This document shows, in pieces, positions 11,396-25,500 of a stretch of 64,000 nt of DNA (positions within the stretch are counted from its first letter, which is position 1; every line of letters begins with the position of its first letter). Source of the stretch: Dendronephthya gigantea (Eukaryota > Cnidaria > Anthozoa > Malacalcyonacea > Nephtheidae); NCBI RefSeq assembly GCF_004324835.1, contig NW_021163019.1, positions 1,588,501-1,652,500 on the forward strand, in the 5' to 3' direction. A model generated the notes under the pieces. That model searched no databases and had not been told where the DNA came from. It worked only from the letters and a program-made list of their open reading frames with translations. The translations under genes were made by a program, and so were the position numbers.

Positions 11396-12911
11396 ATGGC
11401 TTCCAGCATATCAAGTTTTTTGAATAAAATTGCGTCGTTAGGCCTTGGCGTAGCAGTTGTCGGAGGGGTCGTTAATACTGCGTTATATAATGGTCAGTAC
11501 TTTGCTCAGATGAAACTGTACAAATTATTATATTTTACCTTTTTAACTGTATACAATATGCGCACCAACTGATGGGAATATTTGAAAAAAGAAATGATGC
11601 AACCATCATCACACCTAACCTGAATTAATCTTTAGTTTTGCATTCATCGCATTCTCATTCTGCATTCTTGTACATTTCTTGTTTTTCCACAGTTGAAGGC
11701 GGACATAGGGCGGTGATATTTGATCGTTTTCAAGGCGTTAAAGACGAAGTCACAGATGAAGGGACACATTTTCTAATCCCTTGGGTACAAAGACCAATCA
11801 TTTTTGATATTCGTAGTCGACCAAGAAACGTCCCTGTGACAACTGGTAGCAAAGGTGTGTAAGCAATTTTAACCATTATCCTCCGTGATATCATTTGATG
11901 AAAGTTGTTTGATACAAAGTTAATACATAAAAATATAATTTCTTGTAAAGATTTACAAAATGTGAATATTACGCTGAGGATATTATTCCGACCAGAAGCG
12001 AAAAGATTACCAGGAATTTTTACAAGTCTTGGTGAAGATTATGATGAGAGGGTGCTACCGTCCATTACAACAGAGGTGTTGAAAGCCATAGTGGTGAGTA
12101 TGGTACATATCTTTGGAACAGACTTGGGTTCCCACTGAATACAATAACTGTTCATTTTGAATCAAAATTTTTTAGGCCCAGTTTGATGCAAGTGAACTCA
12201 TCACCCAAAGAGAAGTTGTAAGTATCATGTTAGTTGGCCATTTCTATTTGAGTGAAGTCTTTTGTAACATGCATTCTTCTTGTAGGTTTCATACAAAGTG
12301 CGAGAAGCTTTGGTTGAACGTGGAAGATCATTCGGTTTGATCTTAGATGATATCTCAATTGTAAGCAATGAAGTATATTTGTTGTACCTGGATATAAAGC
12401 ACTACCTGTATGAAATCAACAAGTTTAAATAAACCTCATTCAACAACCAGTCTATCTTTTTAGACTCATCTAACATTTGGACATGAATTCACAGCAGCTG
12501 TCGAGGCAAAACAAGTTGGTATGTACAACTTTGGAGCTTTGAAATATATCAATGTAACCTTCATTCACAATATTTGTGTGTTTTTAGCTCAACAGGAAGC
12601 TGAAAGAGCAAGATTTCTGGTTGAAAAGGTAAGATGAAGATTTGAAGGGAAAAAATGTATCCCTTTACCAACTGTTTTTCATTCATTCTCTTTAGGCTGA
12701 GCAACAAAAGCTTGCAGCCATCGTTTCAGCCGAGGGTGATGCCCGCGGTGCATCGTTGATTGCGCAGTCATTCAAGGAGGCTGGTGAAGGTTTGATTGAA
12801 CTACGAAGAATAGAAGCTGCAGAAGAAATAGCAGATAGGATCAGCCATGCACCAAATGTTGCATATCTACCTGATGGCAATAACATGTTATTAAATCTCC
12901 CTGCTCCATAA
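11396..12911 (+). CDS. PHB1: Prohibitin 1, mitochondrial inner-membrane scaffold
   Basis: Eight exons with consistent phases (11396-11492, 11693-11854, 11951-12093, 12176-12217, 12286-12360, 12464-12518, 12588-12628, 12696-12911) encode 276 residues; the human protein has 272. The N-terminal hydrophobic anchor [18 protein letters not shown] is followed by the SPFH/Band-7 domain ([57 protein letters not shown]). A C-terminal coiled-coil helix ([16 protein letters not shown]) comes last. By family knowledge it forms ring complexes with prohibitin 2 in the inner membrane, stabilising respiratory-chain and m-AAA components. The ATG chosen gives the normal N-terminus. The intron 1 donor is GTCAGT, slightly off consensus. 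Confidence 0.98.
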
Positions 12912-13559
12912 AGAGACACTTAATAGAGACTGCTTTTAAGGCACTATATTGAACATATAATTCATGTTGAATAATATGTCAGGGAAGTATTGTAATAGTG
13001 AAGACATAAGATATTGTTTGGTTCATGTAGATATAACATCAATCAATGTGTTGGTAGATAAGAGAAAAAACAATATACAATATCGAAAATCTTTTTGTTG
13101 CTTGTTATTAATTGTGTTAGACTTTAATATTTTTATGTACAGACATACTATGACAAATTATTTTTGATTTGATATACTGCATATATTGACTGTCTTGACA
13201 TGCTGGGAACATGCAGTGTATTACCATATGCCTGTAATGAGTTGTACTTGATACAGCAATGCTAGTATTCAAATCAGAAAATACAATTAATTAAGCTGTC
13301 CATATCATTATGGCGGCTTTCACATCTCTCAGTTCCAGCAAAATCCCTTTCACAAATGAGAATTTGGTGCTTCACAGGAGAAATTTAATGGTCAGTTATT
13401 GCTATATTTTCTCAGGTCATGCTTGGCAGTTTTTTTTAAATTTCCTTTGTATGAAGGGAATTTGCTGGAAACGCAATCCATCTTTTGAAAAGAGTAAATA
13501 TTTATTCAACTTATCTTTTTATACTTTGCACAAAACACAATTTATAATGTGCTGTATCA
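12912..13559. other. Convergent 3' intergenic region
   Basis: This AT-rich stretch lies between the stop codons of prohibitin 1 (plus) and PTPN23 (minus), so both 3' UTRs lie here. I see no coding exon or repeat. Confidence 0.5.
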
Positions 13560-16500
13560 CTATTTCTCTGTCAGGACGATTTCTTGTTCTGTTTCCCCAC
13601 CTGCACCCAAGTCATTGGGCATTTCTTCCGTGGATTGTTTGAGGCTGATGTCCTTTTCTTCCTCTGCCTTTGTATTAATCTCTTTAGAAGGAGTATAATT
13701 TGTGGGAATCCCACCATTTTCTTGTTGTGAAATCACATCACCCTCATCTCCAGGAGAGATCTCTGTCTTGAGAGCTTCACACTCCAATACGTGGTCATCA
13801 ACCCGGCTTGCTTTACCTTTTTCAACATCCACTGTGGCTCCTTCCAAAATCTCCCCCACAATCTCTTCCACAGGAGTGTCCTGTGGTTTGTCGTCAGTTT
13901 TCTCCGAGGGGACATCTGATTTCGCCTCATCATCGCCAGCGACGGCTTTATCATTATCATCTTCAACCACCCCCTGTATTTCCTGTAATCCTGGAATAAC
14001 CGCCGCACTTTCACAACCCAGAGTCCCACAGTCCGCATTGGTAGAATCCGTGATTTCACCGTTCGCAATCTGCTCTTCTGGTTCCTCAGTGATTTCCTTA
14101 TACTTTGTCTCGCCCATTTCAGATTTCTCAGAAGAATTGCTTTCTTTTCCCGAATTTTCGTCAGTTGAAACTTTCACCGAATCAGTTTCCTGGAACCCGC
14201 CAGGAACCACGCCATCTTTGTTTATTACCTCCGGCAAAATCTCGTTATCGGGTGGACTTTTCTTACAGATTTCTAAGAAATTATTTAAAGTATTTCCTTG
14301 TTCTATTTTTTCGGAATCGTTCTGAGATTTTTCAGAACTTTGATCACACTTCTGGGAAGTGTCAACGGACTTCTCCGAAAATCCTTCATGCGTTTGTGAA
14401 CTGGGATCCCGTTCCCCAGAATTTGAGGTGGACGGTAATTCATTTCGAGATTCCAAATTCTCGGAATCTTGTCCCTTGTTCTCTTGCTTACCATCACTGC
14501 TATTTCCAGGAATTTCTCTTGGTTTCTGAGAAATATGAGGACGTTGCGGTACGGTAGGTTTCATGGCAAGTTCAGCCTCGTCATCAGAGAGGAAAGAACA
14601 GCTATCGGAAGATGAGGTGGAATAATCACTGCTGCTATCGTCGTCTGCCATATTGCCGCTATTTTCTAAAATTTCAAAATGAGAAGAAAGATTTAAACAC
14701 TTGTCTTCTCCTGTCTCACCAACGCTCGCTATTGCACTCAAATGCAATTGATCTTGTTAGCGATTTTCAGACAAAAAAAAGTTTTCAAGAAGTGAAAGGC
14801 TTCAGAAGGCCCTTACCAATGATCAGAAACTGTTCAGCAGAATGCAAAATAGCTTTGTAACAAAACTCGTACTGTTCCTAAAGGGAAAAGAGACGATTCA
14901 TATAACATTCAACTAACACCAAAATCTTCAATACTTTTTCTCTTAGAAAACAAATCTTACCTTTTTCTGAACCATGTATTTTCTTTTCTCTCGCAATTTC
15001 TTCACAAGAGTTTGAACATCCACTGAAAAAAAAACGTTTAAATTACGCGGATTAAGACCGAATTTAAATTAAGACCGAATTTTCGCTTATGAAAGCGAAG
15101 TCTTTGGTTCAAAATTTCGCATACTTATTCCATTTCCAGAATACATTTCTCTCATAGCGGAATAGATGACGATGAAGGCCCCAGTTCGACCAACGCCAGC
15201 ACTAGGTGAAAAAAGAAAACATTTCATTTTCTGTCGACACGAGCGCTGTGTTTTCAAATCATGCCCAAACCTGCAGTGAAGAAGGATTGGCTTCTTGATA
15301 TCCGGGTCGATCACCAGGTGACGGATGTAAATATGGCCCATAAACGTGAAGAAATCGGATGGATTGCTTGGAACACCACTATGGAACAAAAAACACAAAG
15401 TTGAAACTTTGTAGGATTGTTTGGTAAAGGGATATGAATCATGCAAGAATTATTCTTAAACTGCATGGAATATTCGATTATGAAGTATTTTCGATGCCTA
15501 GAAAATTCAGTGGAGAATGCAGCTGGAAGTGATCTCACGCCTCACGAGTCACATTCTCACCACGATACTTACTGATCAGGCCAACAAGTGAATTGATAAT
15601 GTTCCACAACATGAAGTTCGTGGGTCTAAAGCAGGAAAGCGGAAACATGTATTACAATACAATACAGTATTTGTGTGTGTGGTGATTTGAGAAAACATCT
15701 GAACATTGAAGAGTTTTAGGAGCTTGCTAACGTTTTTACTATTACGCTCGATACAGAACTGGTGAAATGCTAACCTCATTGTGAGTGATGTGAATAAGTC
15801 TTTCCTTCCAAAATGCCAGGGATGTTTGGCGTTTCATGGTGACTCGTAGGGATCCAAAGAGCATCGAATGTCCCTCGTGTTTAGGCCAATATTGATGACA
15901 CTTTAGCTGTAATGTTGGAAATAACAGTAGTTGTCATTGATAGTGAGTGGCATTGCCCCTGTCACAATCGAGCAAAATTGTTTGACGTTGGAAAGAATGA
16001 AATACTAAAGCAGAGGGCATTGCAATCCAGTTAGTGGGTTGTATGGTTCACTGTGGCATCGAATACAGAGGCCAAAAGATGTTGGTTTATAGTACAAATT
16101 AAGACAAGACATGATAGTATACCTTCTTTCCCTCAACTTCTTTGGTCAACATGACAATCAACGGACACTTTTGTTGCCAGATCATTAACCAAAAGTCCAT
16201 GAAGCATTGTGGGATTGGTCCTTGGCTCGCAATGTATTTTGGAGAGAGAGGCGTTAGATCCTGAGAAGGAAACAGGCCATGTTTTACAGGTTTTACAAAG
16301 CTTGAAAGAGAACGATTGTGAATACAACTTACCTCCACCATGGTCGCATTGATGTAATCTGAATCCTCCCTGTCTTCCAGATGAACTCTTGTCTGATCAT
16401 CTAAACAAGGATAAAGAGTTGTTTGAGAATATCATATCTTTGCGGATGGATAATGAATGCAAATCTTTTGCAAATGAAAAAGGAGAACATACATGGTAAA

Positions 16501-19500
16501 ATATCCAAATATCTGTTCTTTGTGGTATTCCTCTTTCCGTCATCACAAGTAAGCGCCTGGCTCACCATGTCCTGGTAATGTTGAACTGCCTAAAAGGAAC
16601 AAATTATCTCGATTTATGACCGGCTCCGTATGAGGTAAGCTGTGAATCAGCAAAATACAACCTAACCACACATTACTTAAGGTTCGTCTAAAATGACTTT
16701 AAAAAATACAGTTGAAATAGAGAAGCTCTCAATGGTATACTTTTCTATTGCTGTCTGATTACATATAGTATGTATAGTATTTATTAAAGTGAAAAAACTG
16801 TGGCTACTCGAGTTTCACGCTCTTAGGCGATCGTCGGGCAACTGACAGATCAAGTCACCTGGCTATTCTCTATTTCCATTAGGATATAAGGTGTATATTA
16901 TACCTTATGTCCGAATGTAAATAAAGAGTAGCTAGGTCTTGACCTGTCAGTTGTCTGACGATCGCCTTAGAGAGTGAAACTCGAAGCTTTGACAAGTATA
17001 CTTGATACCGAAATTGTCCCTCCTCCCTGGGTTGACCTTTCCATTGTGGTTTGGTTGGTTCTACTACGACATAAGATCCTATGATTTGTATCTTACCAGC
17101 CATTCTTTAGTGAGAATGCTTGGTCCACGTGCCTGCCTTTGGGTTAAGTTATTCACGGTATCTCTGTAATTTATAACCAAGTCTGTTAGTCGCAAAATAT
17201 ATTCTTCTCTATCCTCGGGTTTCTGCAGATCAACGCGAATTGCGTCTGATGCAGGCTTACTGAACACGTCACGGGTGAGAAAGGCGGGTGGTGTAGGGGG
17301 GGTGTACGGCTCGGGTATTGCTGGAGGAGGGCGATGTTTTATTGGTCGAGGTGGAGAAGCTTCCTTGTCTTTTGAAGGTGGGGTCGTTCCCACGTCTGAT
17401 GCAATATTTGATTCAAGAGTGTCCGTGGTGGACGGAATAGAGCCACTAGCAGTCGGATGAGTTTCGGGTTTTTCCGAAGTCGTAATATGCGGTTGAGCTT
17501 GAGGCGCCCGTGATGGTTTCGGAGGGGGTTCGTCTGATATCGTATTAGATCGAGTCTCGTGATGTTTTTGTCCACTTGCTGAATTGTCTGTGAGAATTGG
17601 GCTCAATGTACCCTTATCGTGCTGTGAAGACGTGGAGGTGAATTCACTCAACTGACTCATCAAGAAATAATCGTTTATTTCCTGTTTACTGATCTCAACG
17701 CCGCCAGTGATTTCACTCAATTGGTCTTTGGTCGTTCCCTCGAATACATCTCCACCCACATTCGAAGTCGTAGCACCCGTGTTTATCTCGTTCATATCTT
17801 TATCATTTGTCTTATCTTCATCTTGCATTTCCTCTGAGATGGCTTCACCGCCTGACTCGGTTTGAACTTTAGGTTTTCCTGCACCGCCTTCATCGGACAC
17901 TGCATCAGTCTTTCTTGATTCCACCGCGTTTTGTCGTCGCTCGAGGTTCTCCAAGTGTCGTTCAATTTCACCAAACTGCTCCCGGACTTTCACTTCGCTC
18001 CGTAGTTCATCCAGCTCCTTCTGCTGCTGTTTAATCTGTTCCATCAACTTCCGCACCTGCGAGTTCTCGCCTAAAGCCTGTTGTTCGAGAAACCGCTGTT
18101 GCTGCTCGATCAACTGCTGTTGCTGCAGCAATACCTTCTGCTGCAGCTTATGAACATCTTCTTGACCAGACGCCACTCCCTGACTGCCCCCTCCTGGCTG
18201 ATGCGATTCAGAAACGCTTGGTCCTTGGTCTCTCGACCCAGACTCCTGGTCATTTGTTCCGATATCTTCATCCTTGGTCGATTTCCCCGGTTGTTTCGGG
18301 ACCAATGCGTTTGGCGAATCGAGTGATTTAAGGTTCTCCATCAATTTATCATCGATCGATGACTTTGGTTGAACACTACCACTCAAAGGAGCTGACGGGT
18401 ATATTCCAGAGGACTGGCCCGCAGGGTCCTTGATACCGCTGCTCAGAGTAGTGTCTAAGGGCGCAACCTCGCTATATATCATTCCAATATTGCTTGTATT
18501 CGAGTCTTTCATAGTTTTCGTCTCAGATGTAGAGACGCTTGAAAGGTCCTGAGCAGACGTGATCGCTGAAGGGTTGCCTGATGAAGGACCTACGGACAAC
18601 GCCCCGGGTTTGGCTAACACGACTTTAGTGGGGTTAAAATCTTGAAATGAATTCGAACGAAGATTTCTGGACGTCAAGGAGCTGCTGTCGGTTGGTTGGC
18701 TTTTGGCGGAGTAGGACTGGGATGCTTGTGAAGAAACGGCAGGAAAATATGGTCCTTTTGTGTCATGTGAAGGATTTAGGTTCTGGATATCGGAGGGATG
18801 CTGGTGTGTATGGTGCTGGGTTAAACTATGGCTAGATGTAGATTGGGGGTAGGCCATATTAGGTCGGGTGTCTTGGGACGATGGGACAGTGGTCACGCCT
18901 GAGCGGGGAGTGTCAGGAGTGGGTCCACCACCTTGTTGACCTGATTGGGGGTAAGATGAAGCAGTAGGTTGGGTTGATTGTGTGGAGAACACCCCGGGCT
19001 TAGGGGGGAGATCATCTTTTTGGCTCGTCGTGGAGTGGGGGTAGGTCGAGGTTGCACTTATGTCTGTGCGCGAACCTTTCGGAGAGAGGTATCCCTCAGG
19101 TTTTGAGGGGTGAGGGAAGCCAGAAGGAATACTGTGCGAGGAGGTTGAAGGATACATCCCAGGTTTGGAAATGCCTGGGTCTTGAACCGCTTTGTTAGTT
19201 TGTGGGTATTGGTCGTGTTGTGGAGGCGACGTGGGTCTATATTGTTGTTGCCATGGTTGTTGTTGTTGTTGTTGTTGCTGCTGCTGTTGATGCTGCCATT
19301 GTTGTTGTTGTTGTTGTTGAGGGACATAAGGTGCTTTGTTTGGACCACAGCTCCCAGTCTGAGTTGTCTGCTGTTGACCCGACGGTGCTTGAGACAAATA
19401 TTGGCCTTCTGGTCTTTGGCTGTAGTGAGGCTGTTTGTCTTGCGCTGGGTTTGAGGGTATTTTGTCAGTGATTTGTGATTGAACTGGATGTACAGGGGGG

Positions 19501-22500
19501 TTACCGTACGATTGTTGAGCGGGTGGAGGACCAGGTCTCTCATGTTGAAAAGGGACCTTGTCTTGCTGGCCTACTTCTCGTGATTTTGAGATTTGAAAAG
19601 GACCCCGCTGTTGTGGTAGACTTTCGGAGGAATGTTTTTGGGTCAATGGTTGCTTCTGGTAGGACTGTGATGCTAGTGCTTGGGGAAAGTTGTGGGGGAC
19701 TTGGGACGATGTGAGCTGATCGTATGGGATTGGGGGCTGTTGTTGTACTGGGGGAATTTGGGATTGTTGGATGGCTGGAAGAGGACCCGTTGAGGTGGGA
19801 TATTGTCCTTGTTGGTGTGGGGAAGGACCTGTAGTTGCTTGGAAACCCTGTTGGTGGGGTTGTTGAGGACCTGGTTGTGGGTGAGTTCCACCAGTGGATT
19901 GGTGTGATGATCCATGCTGTTGTTGGGGTTGGTAAGGGAAACGCTGTTGGTATGCACCATGTTGATGGTATGGTCCAGGTGGCTGCTGTGGTGGGACTCC
20001 TTGATGTGGCTGTGGTGGTAATTGTTGTGGTGGTAGTTGATGGAGAGTTGGTTGTTTTGGTATCTGTTGTTGTTGGGGTGGCAACTGCTGCATTCGTATT
20101 TGAGGTTGCTGGTATGGGTTTGGTATTTGGCGAGTTCTCGGCTGCTGGTTACCTTGCTGTCCTTGTGGTTGCTGGTACTGATCTGCTCGTTGACCATGAG
20201 ATAACGGACCATGTTGCTGTTGACCATGTGCGGTTTGGTAAGGTGTTGGTTGGACAGGTTGGTGGCCAGGTTGCTGAAGCGGACCAGCTTGATTAGAACC
20301 AATACCGAATTGTTGTTGATAGGAGGGAGGCTCTGCCTGGTAAGGCTGTGAGATCCTCTTTGGAGATGGCGGTGTCACTGGTCGAGCTGGTTGCTGTGGT
20401 AGCATATGTTGACCTTGAGGTACCACTTGTGATGGTGGTCCTTGCCGTATTGGTGGCTGCCCAACAGGTCTTGGTTGGTGTGACATCATTGGCTGCTGAG
20501 GCCTCCCCGGTCTTTGGGCCATCATCTGTGGTGGCGGGGGTCTGCTCTGTTCAGGAGCACCAGCCCTAAACTGTGGTCTATTTTGCTGTGGTTGCCAGGG
20601 TACTTGTCCATACTGTTGGGGGTAACCTTGTGGGGTATGCATGGGTAAGGGGGGTCTGTTTGGGAACTGTTGCGGGGGTCCCTGAGGTATATTTGGTTGT
20701 CTAATATTTTGCGGAGGAGGAAACCTGATGTTGCTTGTGACAGGTGGGGATGTGTCCCCTGGTCTGCTTGAAGGGGGTGGTTGCCATGATCCCGACGTAG
20801 GTGGGCGAGGTCTTTCTTGGGGGTTCGTTGGAAATGGAGGATGGGGATATGACATTCTAGGTCTAGTAGTCAGTAGGGTTCCTGATGGTACCCTGGGGAT
20901 GTATTGGGACATGCCAGGTTGATTGCTCGGCCCTCGTGGATGGGATGAGGGTGGGGCGTTGAACTGAGCTGGATGGCCAGACTGCATAGGTGCTGGTTGA
21001 TTTGGAGCTGGACCTCGAAGCGAGTGAGGTATGGGTTGGTGAGTGAGCTGGGGAATATGACCTTGGTGTGGATAACCTGTTGGCAGGGATTGTTGAGGAT
21101 TCCCAGGGTTATTTGGTCTTTCCCCCGGGTTAGTATTTGATAACGTTGGATCGACTTTCGTTTCAGATTTCCTCTCTCGTTCTTCTGTACAAGATAAATA
21201 AATAAAGGGTCATTAATATTTACTTCTAAAGCTAGAATATACAATTCTGTGGAAACTTTCTTCAATAATCTTTGCCAGTGTTGTAGCGTTGTTTATAATC
21301 GTCCACACCTTTTATTTGCTTTGCCTTGTCGATGATATTTTGCAGCCTTTCTTTCTCGCTTTTGCAAACACTCGCAATTTCCTGTCGACGTTTCTCGAAT
21401 ATTTCCGACAGTTGGTTGTAGAAAGTAACCCCGCTACTGCAATGAAACAAATATTGGCAAATTCATCAATATCCGAATGTCGGACCGGACGACGCAAGTG
21501 GGACGATGTATGAATGAATCCGCACCTGACTTTCTCCTTAAAGTTCATGAAGAAGTCGAAAGAGCCTATCAAACCTTTCACGACAACATCACGTCTAAAG
21601 AAGACAAATTTACGATCAGTTCTTGCGTAGATTCACCTCCCTGTTCCGATGGGATAAATTTTATGGTCAGCAACTAAACACATCTTACTTCGCCTGGATT
21701 TCAGCCACAGATCTACGAGCATGCGCATATTTCGCATTAGCCTCCGTCAGAGCTCTGGAATGCAAAAATAAGGTGAGTTCAGGAACATATTTATATAAAA
21801 CTGGACAAAAATTTCAGATGAAGTTTGGCAGAATTTTAGCCGGGTAAAATTTCCCTCTTTTGACCAGCACAAACACCTTACTTCATGATCTTCTCTTGGG
21901 CATCAAGGTTACATTGCAACAGCTCACACGATTCGTTGTGTTTCTTCAATTCTTCCTTAAATAAGTCCTGCGATATAATAACATATGTTATTTACTAAAC
22001 ATTCTTTTCACATCTCGGTCCTGAGGAAATTGGTAAAAAAGGTTTTAAGAAGAATTCTTTCTAGTCTTACCTCTAGATCACCGCCATCTCTGGTCGCAAT
22101 CAGATGAGTGATGTCGTCTTTATTTACCTATAAACATCCAGTTTATTGTTACATATTTGAATATTCCGAAAGGGGACACGGATTCACTATTATTCTTAGC
22201 GAGAGAAAGGATTTGCTATAAAGAAACTCTGGACGACAACACCAAGAGATACTGAGGTAAAATTTTATAAACGCCGTTGAGAACTACCCTACTAGTGAAA
22301 ACAATAAGCCCAGACCTGGTCTCTTAATTTGTTCATAAACTCTGCTCTTTGCGTTTTCATCTTCTCAACTTTGGCCTGAAGAAAAAGAAAAGATCGTCAA
22401 CAAACAATCCACTCGTCTGAAAGACAAGTATTTTCGTCAGCTTCTTACCAAAAGATCTCTAATTCTTTGCACGGCATCGTCCTCAATTGGCGCTGACAAA

Positions 22501-25500
22501 AAGCAAAGGAGATACATTGAATCCCTATGCTCGTTTGCTGTACAGTAACTACCGCGATCTACTTACAATCCAGGATATTCTGCGAAGGGAATATGCCCTG
22601 CAATGCTTGCTCTGGTCCGATCATCAACTCCAAATTGTTACGATGAGCTTCAAAGGCTTTTTCCAGTTCATCGTTTGTCTTTTTCTACAAAAAAATACGA
22701 CATGTTAGATCCGTTAAGCTTGACCACGGTCTCCAAATGTTCTTCCATATTCTAATGATAACAAGGGATAGTTCTCGCAACTCTCTGACTCTATTCCTCT
22801 TTCTAATTCGCATAAATTTCCATGTCGATTTTGCTGGATATATCATGAAAAATTAATAGATGAACCAGAACACATAGCATATCTAAATACCACTTACTGC
22901 AGCCAAATGTTTCTGTTGATAGCTGTCAATTTCCTCCAAATATTCTTTTAACTTATCTTCTTCCAGCTTGACATTATATTTCTCCTGGCACAACAAGATA
23001 TGATGGTTCAGTCGATGTAAAAGCCACCATTCGTCTCTGATAGAAACAATGCATACACTAACTATATCATTCTCTCACCATGAAACCAGTTTTTTCGTTC
23101 TGAAAATCAATAATTTCTTTACGTGTTTCTTCCAGGGTCTTCTCTAGCTCAGAGCCTTTCTCTTTCAGTTCTAGAAAGATATTTATATTGTTGTTTAAAG
23201 CTTATATAAAGACGTTTGGGCCTTTCTATAGCCCTGGGGCCAGTTGTTCGAAAGGTGTTTAGCTTAAACGGTGGATAAGTTCAAAATGGAAAACAAAACT
23301 GTATATTTATTGAACAATTGAGCTGAAATATTTTGATGTAAATAGCTTAATTGTCAATGGAAGTACATATTTAATGCATACGATGCAGATTTAGTCATTC
23401 ACAAGATGTATGAGAGTAATTTTAAACTTTGGCTTATCCACCGTTTAAGCTAAACGCCTTTCGAACAACCGGCCCCTGGGTGTGATCTGAGCTGACGTAC
23501 TTGCAAGCATTTCAGTGGATTTCTTGATTGCGCCAGGATTAGACTGCAATGATTCACACTTGGTTGTGAGTTCAGCTGAAAAAATGAGCAAATTCTTTGC
23601 TGTTAACACACTGAGATATGCCAGAGCGTTGGTAAAATCAAACTACGCCTGCATAATAGGTTCATGACTTACGAGGAAGAGCATCAGCTTCTTCGGGTTT
23701 CATGAGATCATCGATATGCATCGAAGCTAGCCACGAACTAGATAAGAAAATGTACGTTAAATTCTCCAGAGCCCGCTCACACACCTACAATCATTGAATT
23801 AATTTTCTGGAACGATATGTATTAAAAGAATTAAGCCTGTACTGTACGAGCCAGCAAAGGGTAACAAAATGACAACAAAAGGCTAACTAAAGGCCAAATA
23901 AAGGACAACTAAAGTACAACTAAAGGACAACTAAAGATAAGATTATGATGAGACTACCTTAGTTCCTTGTCTTTTTCACTGACAATGCTAGCGTAACGAC
24001 GGAGGAGATTTGCCTTCTCTTCACTATCAAAAGTAGAGATTTGATAAACATTGAATCAAACCAATAAACTTGGATGAATTTGAAAAAAACAAAGCTGAAT
24101 TCATGCAAAAGTCACCTGTACAACGAGGATGATTCATGGGCCTTCATTGGAATGAGTTTCTCAAAGATATCTTTGCCCATTGAAGGGTCATAGGGTTGAA
24201 AAGGCAGTGGTTTGACCAAAGATGCACCTGAGATTGTAACAAGACACACATTAAAACTGATGAACGTTGGTTGACAGACAAGTTTTTATCAGTCAACCTT
24301 TTTGAGATAAACCTGAGAATTGAGATGCACAAGAGTTGATACAGAATTTAAAAATGATCAAGGACAGTCTACATGAAGTACCTATAATCTCTGGGAGAGC
24401 TGCAGGTGCTGGTTCTGGCTCGTGGTAAACAAAATCATTGTCCCGTTTTGCACCTTCAAGCCTAGAAAAACCCAAATACATCAGTTGTTAACAATAGGTT
24501 GACTGTTTGGGAGAGAACATTGAAGTCCTCTAACATGGAGAAATCAAGATATTTGCAGGTTAGATATGTGATATGATTCACAGTCTTTACTTTTGGGTGA
24601 CAACATCCGCAATAAATTGAACTACGTCCAGCATTTGCTGACTTTGGTTCTAAAAAGATAAACAGGTGTGTGTAAAGCACCTCAACATCAATAGAATGGC
24701 AGGACTACACTAAGAAACAGGACTGGTGAAACAAAACAATGGACTAGCTGTAGTTTTGCAGAACACACCTTCAATAACTTCTGTGCATCGGCAACCTTTT
24801 GTGCAGCAATTTTTAGAAATGCAACCTTTAAATGCAAGCAGTTTATTTATTCTATTAATGTCAGGTTTTTCTTTCTTAAGTGGAGGATTTCTAATTCATA
24901 GGATGTTTAGGTGAGAGCAGGCCAGAGCAAAAAGGAAACTAAATACTCAAAGGGACTTTGGAGACATACAGTAGTAAAAGTTGTTAACTAGGATATGCAG
25001 AAATATCTCACAAAACTTGGCACATGTATTTATGTTGATCAAATGTCATACCTTTTCACCATATTTTGTCTGTTCATCTGATGCATTTGACATGTACATC
25101 TTGAGAAAGGGTACAGAGAAAGAAATAAGGAAATAGAAAAGATATAAAAATAAAAAAGTATAAACGTTTGCTGCCATGATATAGTACTTACAAAAGCCAA
25201 AGCATTCAAATATGAACATTTAATCTGCAAAGTCTTGCTCCAATGCTGCAAACAAATGCATTATTTTGAATTCACAGATTTATATCAAGAATACATTGTT
25301 TTAAAAAGTCATCCCCCGACCCACCTTGTGCATTCTGGGTGGTAGTATTTCGCCAAAAGAAGAGGTCAAACAAGCTATGGCTTCTGTGTAGTAATTTTGA
25401 ACCTAAAAAAATTGTGTAGATACTGAGAATTACTCTCCATTAAAAGAATTAGCCAAGGAATCCATCCTAACCTGCATGGCAATCCTAGCCACAAGAGAGT

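Noticed and set aside
13702-14557. Plus-strand frames opposite the acidic tail exon
   Set aside because: They are antisense shadows of the Ser/Glu-rich last exon of PTPN23.
19182-20569. Plus-strand open frames rich in Leu/Val opposite the PTPN23 linker
   Set aside because: They are the antisense of CAA/CAG/CCN codons of the real minus-strand exon, which has continuous frame and splice sites.
21276-21302. Third certain GC donor in PTPN23
   Set aside because: A GT donor in the same phase (AAAAG|GTGTGG) exists a few codons upstream, so the GC site is not required.
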